From NCBI GenBank assembly GCA_013696045.1, contig JACCZH010000433.1:1-9452 (forward strand): a stretch of 9,452 nt of DNA, given 5' to 3'. The DNA comes from Chloroflexia bacterium. Its GTDB lineage: Bacteria > Chloroflexota > Chloroflexia > Thermomicrobiales > CFX8. A model generated the notes under the pieces. That model did not search any database and was not told the DNA's origin. It saw only the letters and a program-made list of their open reading frames with translations. The position numbers were made by a program, and so were the translations under genes. Position 1 is the first letter of the stretch; each line of letters opens with the position of its first letter. Shown piece after piece: positions 1 to 5,505 of the stretch.

Positions 1-948
1 GTGCTGGATCGTTTCCCCGACTTCCACGGGCCGGACCACTTCTTTGACCGTGTCATCGCCCGCGTTGTGCCCGAGGATGTCACCCGCAGGCAGCTCATCG
101 AATCCGGTGACGCCGATGGAGTCGCCGTGTTGCCGGCCGAAGATGTCATCGCCCTGCGCTCGAACCCGGACGTGCAAGTTGTCGAATACGAGACCACCCA
201 GTGCGACTGGATTCGGTTGAACTATGCGCGCCTCACGAAAGAAGCTCGCCAGGGACTCTGTTACGCCTTCCCCTATGACGACATTATTAATGAGGTGTTG
301 CGAGGCTTTGCCAAAAAGCAGGGGCCGATCGCGGATACGGTGATTGGCTTCGACGCAAGCATTGAGCTCTATGACACCGATCTTGAGCGTGCCAGCGAGC
401 TGCTGACCGAGGGTGGCATCACCGAGAGCGACGAGCTTGAGTACATGCTGGCGAGCGGTGACGCCGATGATCGCGCCATCGCGGAGCTTTTCCAGGCCAG
501 TCTGGCCGAGATTGGCTTCAACCTGGCGATCACTCAGGTTGATCGCTCGCAGCTGGTCGACATGGCCTATGGCGACTCGCCGCCAGAAGAGCGCCCGCAC
601 ATGATGTCCAGCGGCTGGTGGCCTGACTACAACGACTCGTACAATCAGCTCTTTCCGAATTTCCATCCCGATTCCGCCGGTAGCGCTGGATCAAACTCGA
701 TGTTCTACGACAACGAAGAGGTCGGCCAGCTGCTTGACCAGGCGCGTGACGCTGAAACCGAAGAGGAACTGATCGCAGCGACCAGCGAGATTCTCCAGAT
801 CATGATTCAGGATGACCCCGCCGCGGTCTTCTACGCGCAGATCACCCGCGCGCAAGTTCTCAGCGCCGATATCCGCGGCTTCCGGCCGAACGGCATCTAC
901 ATCGCGTCGTGGAACTATCACGAGATGTGGCGCGAGGCAATCACCTAG
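1..948 (+). CDS. ABC transporter solute-binding protein, family 5 (5' end outside window)
   Basis: This is the C-terminal 315 residues of an extracellular solute-binding protein of the SBP_bac_5 (peptide/nickel/oligopeptide) type. Such proteins capture a substrate outside the membrane and deliver it to an ABC permease. The reading frame is open from base 1, so the signal peptide and first lobe lie upstream. The GTG at base 1 is probably an internal valine. Family-typical pieces include VAVLPAEDVIAL near residues 41-52, a WIRLNY segment near 70-75, AFPYDDIINEV near 89-99, and a long alpha/beta lobe ending in FRPNGIYIASWNYHEMW near 295-311. A stretch near 202-216 (MSSGWWPDYNDSYNQ) matches the usual 'W..D..D' region of the second lobe. 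The gene ends with TAG at 946-948 and is followed by a strong stem-loop. The ligand cannot be told from sequence; peptides are the default guess. Confidence 0.88.
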   Translation: MLDRFPDFHGPDHFFDRVIARVVPEDVTRRQLIESGDADGVAVLPAEDVIALRSNPDVQVVEYETTQCDWIRLNYARLTKEARQGLCYAFPYDDIINEVLRGFAKKQGPIADTVIGFDASIELYDTDLERASELLTEGGITESDELEYMLASGDADDRAIAELFQASLAEIGFNLAITQVDRSQLVDMAYGDSPPEERPHMMSSGWWPDYNDSYNQLFPNFHPDSAGSAGSNSMFYDNEEVGQLLDQARDAETEEELIAATSEILQIMIQDDPAAVFYAQITRAQVLSADIRGFRPNGIYIASWNYHEMWREAIT

Positions 949-974
949 CACACACCATCGCCTGGGGTGGGGAA

Positions 975-1010
975 CAGCACGGCGGACCCGTTACAGGGTT
1001 CGCCGTGTTG
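975..1010 (+). terminator. Strong stem-loop after the solute-binding protein gene (terminator or attenuator)
   Basis: Bases 975-989 pair with 996-1010. This gives 15 bp with two G-T wobbles around a 6-base loop (GTTACA). A second outer pairing, 950-957 with 1009-1016 (ACACACCA/TGGTGTGT), could close a larger structure. The position 27 nt after the stop fits a transcription terminator, but the following bases (GTGTGTTGATG) form only a weak T-rich tract. The stem ends about 22 nt before the start of the next gene. It could therefore also be an attenuator or a DNA/RNA control site for the duplicated gene pair. Confidence 0.55.
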
Positions 1011-1032
1011 GTGTGTTGATGAGGGAGGTTCA

Positions 1033-1512
1033 GTGGGCGCTTCCGAGGAGTTACAGCATGCTGCTCTGTTGTGCGATCTCGGCGCGATGGAGCGCGTGCC
1101 GGTTGGGACGCGGATGCATGTTGAGGAAGACGGATTCATCTATATCGGGGTTGGCACCATCGCTTCTGACATTGCTCGTTGGATCGAGTGGACGCACGCG
1201 AATGTCTGGATGCCTGAGCATGCCTTACAACGTATACAACTTCAACATACAACCTTGCTCGATCCGATTGCCGTAGCGTCATTTATTCTGATGAATCCTA
1301 TGAGTATTCATCACGACTCACGAGCGCATAATTACGTTTACCTTATCGTTGGCGCGGGCGTTCTTCGCGATCAAGGATTAGTACAAAGCCGAAGAGCTCT
1401 CTATGTGGATGCAGTAGTAGAATTACGTCACGTAAACGGGGGAGTTCTTCCTCGACTGTTTCACCTTTCCCCTCGCGACCAGAATATGGGAGGCTCACGG
1501 CTATGGCCATAG
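1033..1512 (+). CDS. Gene A, copy 1: putative BECR-type RNase-like (toxin-like) protein
   Basis: The 159-aa protein starts at GTG 1033, with SD GAGGGAGG 4-5 nt upstream. The same start position in copy 2 (1847) supports this choice over longer forms. It is about 52% identical to copy 2 (82/159, hand count) with no gaps. Visible motifs are GTRMHVEEDGFIY (residues 25-37), WMPEH (59-63), a DPIAVASFILMNP helix-like segment (77-89), SIHHD (91-95), YVDAVVELRH (124-133), and a C-terminal GGSRLWP (153-159). The order 'W...H / DP...IL..P / R...Y / V.V..R / GG..LW' recalls BECR-fold RNase toxins of the DUF4258/PBECR kind. This is a general resemblance, not a search result. It overlaps gene B by 10 nt. 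Bases 1201-1440 are only about 45% GC, lower than the neighbours, which suggests acquired DNA. Function is unproven. Confidence 0.72.
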   Translation: MGASEELQHAALLCDLGAMERVPVGTRMHVEEDGFIYIGVGTIASDIARWIEWTHANVWMPEHALQRIQLQHTTLLDPIAVASFILMNPMSIHHDSRAHNYVYLIVGAGVLRDQGLVQSRRALYVDAVVELRHVNGGVLPRLFHLSPRDQNMGGSRLWP

Positions 1513-1844
1513 TAGCAGGTATCTATTACGACGATGGTCTGGTCGCCGTTGATGTGTATCCAGGCGTCCCCAAGGCTGGCGTCATGAGCTTCCCAGACGA
1601 GCGCTCGTGGCCGTTTGACTTCAACTATGACGACTGGAAGTTGGCTGACGGAGAGCGGGAATTCCTGGGCATTGTAGTCCTTGATGTTTCGCTTATCACC
1701 GACTACTGGCTTGCTGAACTCGACAAAGTGGACCTTCCCCGAGTCAATGTGCCTGAATCCGGCCTGTTTGACGTGACAATTGCTGATGTACTCCGCTGGG
1801 CACGACAAACCTATCCCAGCCGCTACAGTAGCGCGACCGCCTGA
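1503..1844 (+). CDS. Gene B, copy 1: DUF2283-like small protein (putative antitoxin)
   Basis: The 113-aa protein starts at ATG 1503. SD GGGAGG (1488-1493) lies inside the end of gene A, 9 nt before the start. Residues 5-20 (AGIYYDDGLVAVDVYP) followed by FNYDDWKLADGEREFLGIVVLDVS (roughly 40-63) look like the DUF2283 pattern: a beta strand, then 'YD..g.lvGieiLDaS'. The C-terminal half adds ITDYWLAELDKV and a highly conserved tail, DVLRWARQTYPSRY (95-108). It is 64% identical to copy 2 (72/113 by hand), so it is better conserved than gene A. Overlap with gene A implies translational coupling. If A is a toxin, B is the natural antitoxin candidate. The DUF2283 assignment is by eye, and the C-terminal extension is not typical of that short family. 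Confidence 0.72.
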   Translation: MAIVAGIYYDDGLVAVDVYPGVPKAGVMSFPDERSWPFDFNYDDWKLADGEREFLGIVVLDVSLITDYWLAELDKVDLPRVNVPESGLFDVTIADVLRWARQTYPSRYSSATA

Positions 1845-1846
1845 GA

Positions 1847-2338
1847 TTGGACGCTGGTGACGAACCCCTACGCGTAGCATGGCTGCGTGATCTCGGGACG
1901 ATGGATGTTGTGCCGGTTGGGACGCGGATGCATGTTGAGGAAGATGGATTCATCTACACCGGGGTTGGTCAAACAACACCGGAGATCATAGGTCATATTG
2001 GCTGGAAACTAGCGAACATCTGGATGCCGGATCATGTTGAGACCGGTATTCTTCTGAAGCATGGAGTCTTTCCCGATCCGGTTGTAGCTGCCCAGGTCAT
2101 ATTGACCGACCCGTTGAGCGTGCATCATGATCGGCGTGGCCAGGGCTTCATCTACTTTTTGATTGCCGCCGGGCGTTTGCGTGAAGCCGGACTGCTTACC
2201 AGCCGTTCCACAGACTTTGTCGACGGAGTTGTAGAATCACGTCACGTTTCTGGCGGATACTTGTTACGATTCTTTCACCTTGCGACTGTCGACAGAAACA
2301 AAGGAGGCCAACAGTTATGGCCGTACCAGCAGAACTAA
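1847..2338 (+). CDS. Gene A, copy 2: putative BECR-type RNase-like (toxin-like) protein
   Basis: The 163-aa paralogue of the protein at 1033-1512 starts at TTG 1847. The SD here is poor, but this start aligns residue for residue with GTG 1033, and the stop of gene B copy 1 lies only 2 nt upstream. Translation is therefore probably coupled to B. The conserved motifs are all retained: VPVGTRMHVEEDGFIY (22-37), WMPDH (59-63), DPVVAAQVILTDP (77-89), SVHHDRR (91-97), FVDGVVESRHVSGG (124-137) and GGQQLWP (153-159). The protein runs four residues longer (YQQN) because its stop lies further into gene B, giving a 22-nt overlap. Invariant His, Arg and Asp residues in both copies (H63, H72, H93, H94, D95, R97, R132, H133) are candidates for catalytic or structural roles. 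The RNase/toxin assignment is inference. Confidence 0.72.
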   Translation: MDAGDEPLRVAWLRDLGTMDVVPVGTRMHVEEDGFIYTGVGQTTPEIIGHIGWKLANIWMPDHVETGILLKHGVFPDPVVAAQVILTDPLSVHHDRRGQGFIYFLIAAGRLREAGLLTSRSTDFVDGVVESRHVSGGYLLRFFHLATVDRNKGGQQLWPYQQN

Positions 2339-2661
2339 AGTACTTCGACGGTCTCATTTTCCTCGACCTGTTACCAGGTAGCCGAAGAGCACGGGTTTCA
2401 AACGATCCCGATGATCGAAACTGGCCATTCTATTTCTATTATGATGACGAGAAGCTTGCGTGTGGTGAACGTGAACTGGTCGGCCTCGAAGTGCTCGACG
2501 TGTCAAACATTACCGACTACTGGCTGTCCGAACTCGACAAGATGGAAGGGCTTCCACGTGTCGATGTTCCTGACCTCGGCCTGATGGATATGACGATCTC
2601 CGACGTTTTGCGCTGGGCGAAACAGACCTACCCAAGCCGCTACAGCAAAGCCACGGGTTGA
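2317..2661 (+). CDS. Gene B, copy 2: DUF2283-like small protein (putative antitoxin)
   Basis: The 114-aa protein starts at ATG 2317. It has a near-ideal SD, AAAGGAGG (2300-2307), 9 nt upstream and inside gene A copy 2. Its layout matches copy 1: LKYFDGLIFLDLLPG (7-21), FYFYYDDEKLACGERELVGLEVLDVSN (about 38-64), ITDYWLSELDK, and tail DVLRWAKQTYPSRYSKATG (96-114). The middle section fits the DUF2283 'YD-strand-VGIEVLDVS' pattern. The SD sites of the B genes look stronger than that of A copy 2. That would give more B than A protein, as expected for an antitoxin, though this is only suggestive. Its TGA at 2659-2661 lies 5 nt before the ATG of the acetyltransferase gene, so the operon likely continues. 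Confidence 0.74.
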   Translation: MAVPAELKYFDGLIFLDLLPGSRRARVSNDPDDRNWPFYFYYDDEKLACGERELVGLEVLDVSNITDYWLSELDKMEGLPRVDVPDLGLMDMTISDVLRWAKQTYPSRYSKATG

Positions 2662-2666
2662 GACCG

Positions 2667-3134
2667 ATGGATGGTTCGGAGATCCGTCTGGCCAGCCCAG
2701 CCGAGTATCGCGCCGTGGCCAGGTGTGTTGACGCAGCCTACGCCATGTACGTTCCACGTATCGGGAAAAAGCCCGCGCCCATGCTGGCGGACTACGCGGC
2801 TCTCATATCCGCTGGATCCGTCTACGTGATCCCTGGTTCGCCAGCGGTCCGGGGTATTCTGGTGGTTGAGCCACGTAGCGACCACATATTTATCGAGAAC
2901 GTAGCGGTGCACCCGGATCATCAGGGGGCCGGACTCGGCCGGCAATTGATGCGCTTCGTTGAGGAACACGCTATTGCCCACCAGGTGAATGAGCTGCGCT
3001 TGTATACTCACGAGCTCATGATAGAAAACCTCTCGTACTACGCGAAACTCGGCTACGAGGAAGTCGAGCGACGTGTCGAGGATGGATACAGCCGCATTTT
3101 CATGCGCAAGCGGTTAGCCAGACCTCCCAACTGA
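2667..3134 (+). CDS. GNAT family N-acetyltransferase
   Basis: The 155-aa protein carries the acetyl-CoA binding signature of the GNAT superfamily. The strand IENVAVHP (residues 76-83) leads into the pyrophosphate loop HQGAGLG (85-91) and helix RQLMRFVEEHA (motif A). It is followed by NELRLYTHE (108-116) and the motif B region NLSYYAKLGYEEV (121-133). ATG 2667 gives the usual short N-terminus (MDGSEIRLASPAEY). A TTG at 2658 in the same frame, overlapping the TGA of gene B, is an alternative start. GNAT enzymes acetylate amines on small molecules, peptides, tRNA or protein; the acceptor cannot be read from sequence. The gene follows the duplicated A-B units with almost no gap, so it is probably co-transcribed. 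Whether it belongs to the module functionally is open. Confidence 0.88.
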   Translation: MDGSEIRLASPAEYRAVARCVDAAYAMYVPRIGKKPAPMLADYAALISAGSVYVIPGSPAVRGILVVEPRSDHIFIENVAVHPDHQGAGLGRQLMRFVEEHAIAHQVNELRLYTHELMIENLSYYAKLGYEEVERRVEDGYSRIFMRKRLARPPN

Positions 3135-3145
3135 CAGCAACCAAC

Positions 3146-3169
3146 ATGGATTTCAATATGGATTTCAAT
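3146..3169. repeat. Perfect 12-nt tandem direct repeat
   Basis: ATGGATTTCAAT occurs twice back to back (3146-3157 and 3158-3169). It lies in the short region between the convergent acetyltransferase and M28 peptidase genes, just before the shared hairpin. It could be replication slippage or a small binding site. No function is apparent. Confidence 0.85.
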
Positions 3170-3174
3170 GAGAA

Positions 3175-3202
3175 GGCCCCGCCGGACCAATCCTGCGGGG
3201 CT
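3175..3202. terminator. Hairpin between convergent genes, possible bidirectional terminator
   Basis: GCCCCGC (3176-3182) pairs with GCGGGGC (3195-3201), with a G-T wobble outside. A C/T mismatch then a GGA/TCC extension closes a CCAA loop. It lies between the ends of the plus-strand acetyltransferase (3134) and the minus-strand peptidase (3228). No long T run follows on either strand; the minus side continues CTTCTC. Termination is inferred from position and stem strength. Confidence 0.55.
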
Positions 3203-3227
3203 CCTGGGATCCGATACGTGTGATGTC

Positions 3228-4640
3228 TTACGTCTGCTGTTGCGGTGGAAAGCGTCCGGATGATTCCAGCCGAGCCAGCAATCCGGCCTCGTCGAGCTGC
3301 TGACGGACCTCGTCAACCGAGCGGCGTTTGGCCGGGAAAGCATCGTCCTGGGCCATCTTCAGCATCAGTCGGGCCACCAGAACGGCCGACATCTGCAAGC
3401 CACGGGGGTTGATCTTGTCAAAGGTGTCCGCCTCGGTGTGACCCCAGCCACGGCCAATCATGCCGGCGCTGGTGTCGCGCGCGTTCAGCGTGCCGTTCGG
3501 GATGCCGCGCACTGCGAAGGGGAAGTGGTCGGAGTGCGAGTTGAGCTGGTTGCGCACCGTAAAGTCGTAGTGGTGCTCGCGTCCGAACTCCTCGAAGTAG
3601 GGCAGCAGTTCATCCCAGCCGGAGAGGTTCAACTGCTCCTGTCCGCCCTGGCCGCGCCCGGCTCCGTCGAGATTCATGACGAAGACGTAGCTGTCCGGGT
3701 CGGTTGTGGCGGCGTGGCGCCATGCGCCAATCAACCCCAGCTCCTCTGAACCGAAGCAGATGACGCGCACCGTGCGCTTGAGCTTGCCCTTGAAGGCGGC
3801 CAGTGCTCGTGCCGCTTCCATGCCGGTGACTGCGCCCGCGCCATCGTCGCCTGCGCCCTGAGCGATGTCGTGGCCGTCAAAGTGGCCGCCCATGAGAACC
3901 ACCTCATTGGGCTTCTCTGTGCCGACGATCTCGCCGATCACATTGAAGCTCTTGCTATCGTAGGTGCGGTTGTTTGTTTTTAGCTCAACTTTGCCTACGC
4001 CACGCTCCAGCAGCCGCAGGATCATCGAGCCGGATTCCCATGAGACACCAACAGCAGGGATCGGCGCTTCGCGTGCCGCCGCGCCCTCGCCGTTTGGATC
4101 GCGGCCGGGAATCGAGCCGGTGATGTGCAGCAGGCCGGGGTTCTGGTTGATATAGATATAGCCGATCGCGCCGTGCTCTACCGCCCAATTGTATTTATCG
4201 ATACGGTGACTGCCGCGCTCGCCTGGCCTGTTGGTTTCTGAGGCAGAAATGACGATTTTGCCTGGCACCTGGTCCGCCACTCGTTCGAAGTCGGCCAGCT
4301 CTCCGTCACCGACGTGCAACAGCTCGGCGTTCAGATCTGCCGACGGACAGTAGGGCAGCGCCACGCAGGAGAAGTCGCGCTCGACCGGAGCAGTAAGTTT
4401 CAGTGAGGCCTCGCCGCGCTCCCAGCTTGCCATTGGGAACTCCTCAAGCCGGACATTCTCCAGGCCATAGGATTCCAGCTTCTTCTTTATAAACTCCGCG
4501 CCCTTATGCTCTGATTCCGATCCGCCGAAACGGTGCCCGATGTCGTCACACATCTCGCGCAGTGTGTCGTATGCCTCGTTCGAGGTCCAGATATTGCCGA
4601 TGATCGTTCGTTCCATCTCGCGGAACCCGTTGTCAGCCAA
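3228..4640 (-). CDS. M28 family zinc metallopeptidase
   Basis: The 470-aa aminopeptidase-like protein has co-catalytic zinc ligands that can be placed: H253 (GGHFDGHD), bridging D265 (GAGDDGAG), E299/E300 (SEELG; general base and ligand), D325 (NLDGAG) and H401 (GHTEADT). NSHSDHFPF (367-375) is also typical of the family. Residues about 85-235 form an insert with PGKIVI and AIGYIYINQ, resembling the PA domain of aminopeptidase Q/S-like M28 enzymes. The start is TTG 4640, with SD GAGGAG (4648-4653) 7 nt away. No signal peptide is visible, so a cytoplasmic location is likely; a role in removing N-terminal residues from peptides is family-based inference. The gene stands alone, with a terminator-bounded gene upstream and a hairpin at its 3' end. 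Confidence 0.93.
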   Translation of the reverse strand: MADNGFREMERTIIGNIWTSNEAYDTLREMCDDIGHRFGGSESEHKGAEFIKKKLESYGLENVRLEEFPMASWERGEASLKLTAPVERDFSCVALPYCPSADLNAELLHVGDGELADFERVADQVPGKIVISASETNRPGERGSHRIDKYNWAVEHGAIGYIYINQNPGLLHITGSIPGRDPNGEGAAAREAPIPAVGVSWESGSMILRLLERGVGKVELKTNNRTYDSKSFNVIGEIVGTEKPNEVVLMGGHFDGHDIAQGAGDDGAGAVTGMEAARALAAFKGKLKRTVRVICFGSEELGLIGAWRHAATTDPDSYVFVMNLDGAGRGQGGQEQLNLSGWDELLPYFEEFGREHHYDFTVRNQLNSHSDHFPFAVRGIPNGTLNARDTSAGMIGRGWGHTEADTFDKINPRGLQMSAVLVARLMLKMAQDDAFPAKRRSVDEVRQQLDEAGLLARLESSGRFPPQQQT

Positions 4641-4685
4641 GCTTTTACTCCTCGCTCATGGTGGCGGTTTTCCGATAACCGGGGC

Positions 4686-4691
4686 ATCATA
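4686..4691 (-). promoter_or_regulatory. Possible -10 element for the M28 peptidase gene
   Basis: TATGAT on the minus strand lies about 46 nt upstream of the TTG start, which would give a leader of roughly 39 nt. No good -35 hexamer is found at 17-18 nt, so this is a weak call. A small hairpin (CGGTT/AACCG, 4665-4669 with 4677-4681) would fall at the start of the leader. Confidence 0.25.
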
Positions 4692-4753
4692 GCGCACCCT
4701 GCGTCATCCTTGGCGCGCGGGACAGGCACAGTTCAGTACGTGATTTCTCGGTG

Positions 4754-4802
4754 AAGTCTCCAAATGAAGCTGGGACTGGTTACCTGTCCTCACCGGAGAC
4801 TT
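4754..4802 (-). promoter_or_regulatory. Inverted repeat with overlapping alternative stem, upstream of M28 gene
   Basis: AAGTCTCC (4754-4761) is the exact reverse complement of GGAGACTT (4795-4802), around a 33-nt spacer. CGGTGA (4749-4754) also pairs exactly with TCACCG (4790-4795), sharing bases with the first stem. On the minus strand an inner GGAC/GTCC stem can form within the spacer. The element sits between the terminator of the upstream gene and the putative peptidase promoter. It may be an operator or a leader element. No known riboswitch class was recognised. Confidence 0.35.
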
Positions 4803-4837
4803 TCTGGTATCCATCTGGTGTCGCATTCGCGGGCAAA

Positions 4838-4866
4838 GAAAAAGGGAGGGATGTAGCTTCCCTCCC
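4838..4866 (-). terminator. Rho-independent terminator of the DUF4760-like gene
   Basis: On the minus strand, GGGAGGGA (4866-4859) pairs with TCCCTCCC (4851-4844) over a 7-nt loop. It is followed at once by TTTTTCTTT. This is a textbook intrinsic terminator, 28 nt after the stop codon of the gene at 4894-5316. It separates that gene from the M28 peptidase gene further along the same strand. Confidence 0.92.
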
Positions 4867-4893
4867 ATGTCCTGTTATGGTGTGTTGGTCCTC

Positions 4894-5316
4894 TTATGTG
4901 GTCCCATTGGTGGCAGCGACGGTGGCAGGTGTTCCATCCGCGAGTTCCTCAGCCACCGAACCAAGGTACTTAAAATTTGGCCAGACCTGGCCGCAAGCGT
5001 CATCAGTTTGGCCGTCTATCCAGCCTTGGACACGCTCCCAGAGAGGCAGCACCTCGAAATACTCGACGGTCAGCTCTGGACGTAACACTCCGGCTTTTAC
5101 CAGTGTGCCTACTGAATGGTAAAAATCACACACTGTCGCCAGATAGAAGGACGCTTTCCCGCCACGGGCGTGCTTGTCTCGAAAGAGGGCATAGTCTGGA
5201 TCGAAGTCGTTGCTCATTATCCAGTTGATCGCTTCAGTCAGCCCCATTGCGGCACCGACTTTGCTGAGCTCGATAAGCAGGCTGGCTTCTTGCTGGGTGT
5301 TTGGTATTGTGTGCAC
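4894..5316 (-). CDS. Small helical DUF4760-like protein
   Basis: The 140-aa protein of unknown function starts at GTG 5316, since an in-frame TAG lies just upstream. The SD is weak (AGTGGGA, about 7 nt from the start). Residues 11-35 form an amphipathic helix. FYHSVGTLVKAGVLRPELTVEYF (65-87) then PLWERVQGWI (91-100) and VWPNFKYLGSVAEEL (111-125) follow the pattern I associate with DUF4760 proteins ('..F.E.iG.LvK.G.id.eLv... W..l.p.i... nFeyLa'). No transmembrane segment is visible, unlike many DUF4760 members. The last 15 residues (DGTPATVAATNGTT region) look disordered. A leader structure that covers the SD suggests translational control. The family call is by eye. Confidence 0.7.
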   Translation of the reverse strand: MHTIPNTQQEASLLIELSKVGAAMGLTEAINWIMSNDFDPDYALFRDKHARGGKASFYLATVCDFYHSVGTLVKAGVLRPELTVEYFEVLPLWERVQGWIDGQTDDACGQVWPNFKYLGSVAEELADGTPATVAATNGTT

Positions 5317-5322
5317 GTGTTT

Positions 5323-5391
5323 TTCCCACTACCTTGAGATTCAGCGACGTGATATTCGACCACGGCGATTGCCACGCCGTCACAGTGGGAA
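5323..5391 (-). promoter_or_regulatory. Leader fold that could mask the ribosome-binding site of the DUF4760-like gene
   Basis: On the minus strand, TTCCCACT (5391-5384) is exactly complementary to AGTGGGAA (5330-5323), extendable by two G-T pairs to 10 bp. The second arm contains the only SD-like bases of the gene, 7 nt before its GTG start. The 53-nt spacer contains its own stem, ACGGCG/CGCCGT (5362-5367 with 5375-5380). The arrangement resembles cis-acting RNAs that hide the SD. Confidence 0.5.
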
Positions 5392-5455
5392 GGTATACCA
5401 GAACAGGCCGTCGCGTGCCGCATTCTCAAATCTGGTGAACCGGACTTCATATATA

Positions 5456-5485
5456 CTTATACTGCATTGGTAACGATGGTGTTGA
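5456..5485 (-). promoter_or_regulatory. Candidate sigma-70-type promoter for the DUF4760-like gene
   Basis: On the minus strand, TCAACA (5485-5480; four of six consensus bases) lies 18 nt before TATAAG (5461-5456; five of six). A start near 5449 would give a leader of about 130 nt containing the SD-masking fold. The surrounding DNA is locally AT-rich. Confidence 0.4.
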
Positions 5486-5505
5486 GCTTGAGAATGGGTG
5501 CAGTG

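Larger units (their letters stand above)
1033..2661 (+). repeat. Tandem duplication of a two-gene (A-B) unit
   Basis: Unit 1 (1033-1844) and unit 2 (1847-2661) have the same gene order, the same overlap design and nearly equal lengths (812 and 815 nt), with a 2-nt gap. Starts, stops and motifs align throughout. Most of the DNA has diverged, apart from a 59-nt block (1096-1154 and 1910-1968) that differs at only three positions. The duplication is therefore old enough for protein identity to fall to 52% (A) and 64% (B), or the two units diverged elsewhere and were brought together. Confidence 0.85.

Noticed and set aside
967..1032. Longer N-terminus for gene A copy 1
   Set aside because: The extra residues would be encoded by the hairpin region, have no SD, and have no counterpart in copy 2.
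1289..1313. 8-bp inverted repeat TGATGAAT/ATTCATCA inside gene A copy 1
   Set aside because: Short, in coding sequence, not present at the matching position in copy 2. Chance is likely in this AT-rich stretch.
5392..5470. Short minus-strand reading frame (IYEVRFTRFENAARDGLFWY...) as a gene remnant
   Set aside because: Only about 25 codons, no start with SD, and it overlaps the proposed promoter and leader. No family recognised.
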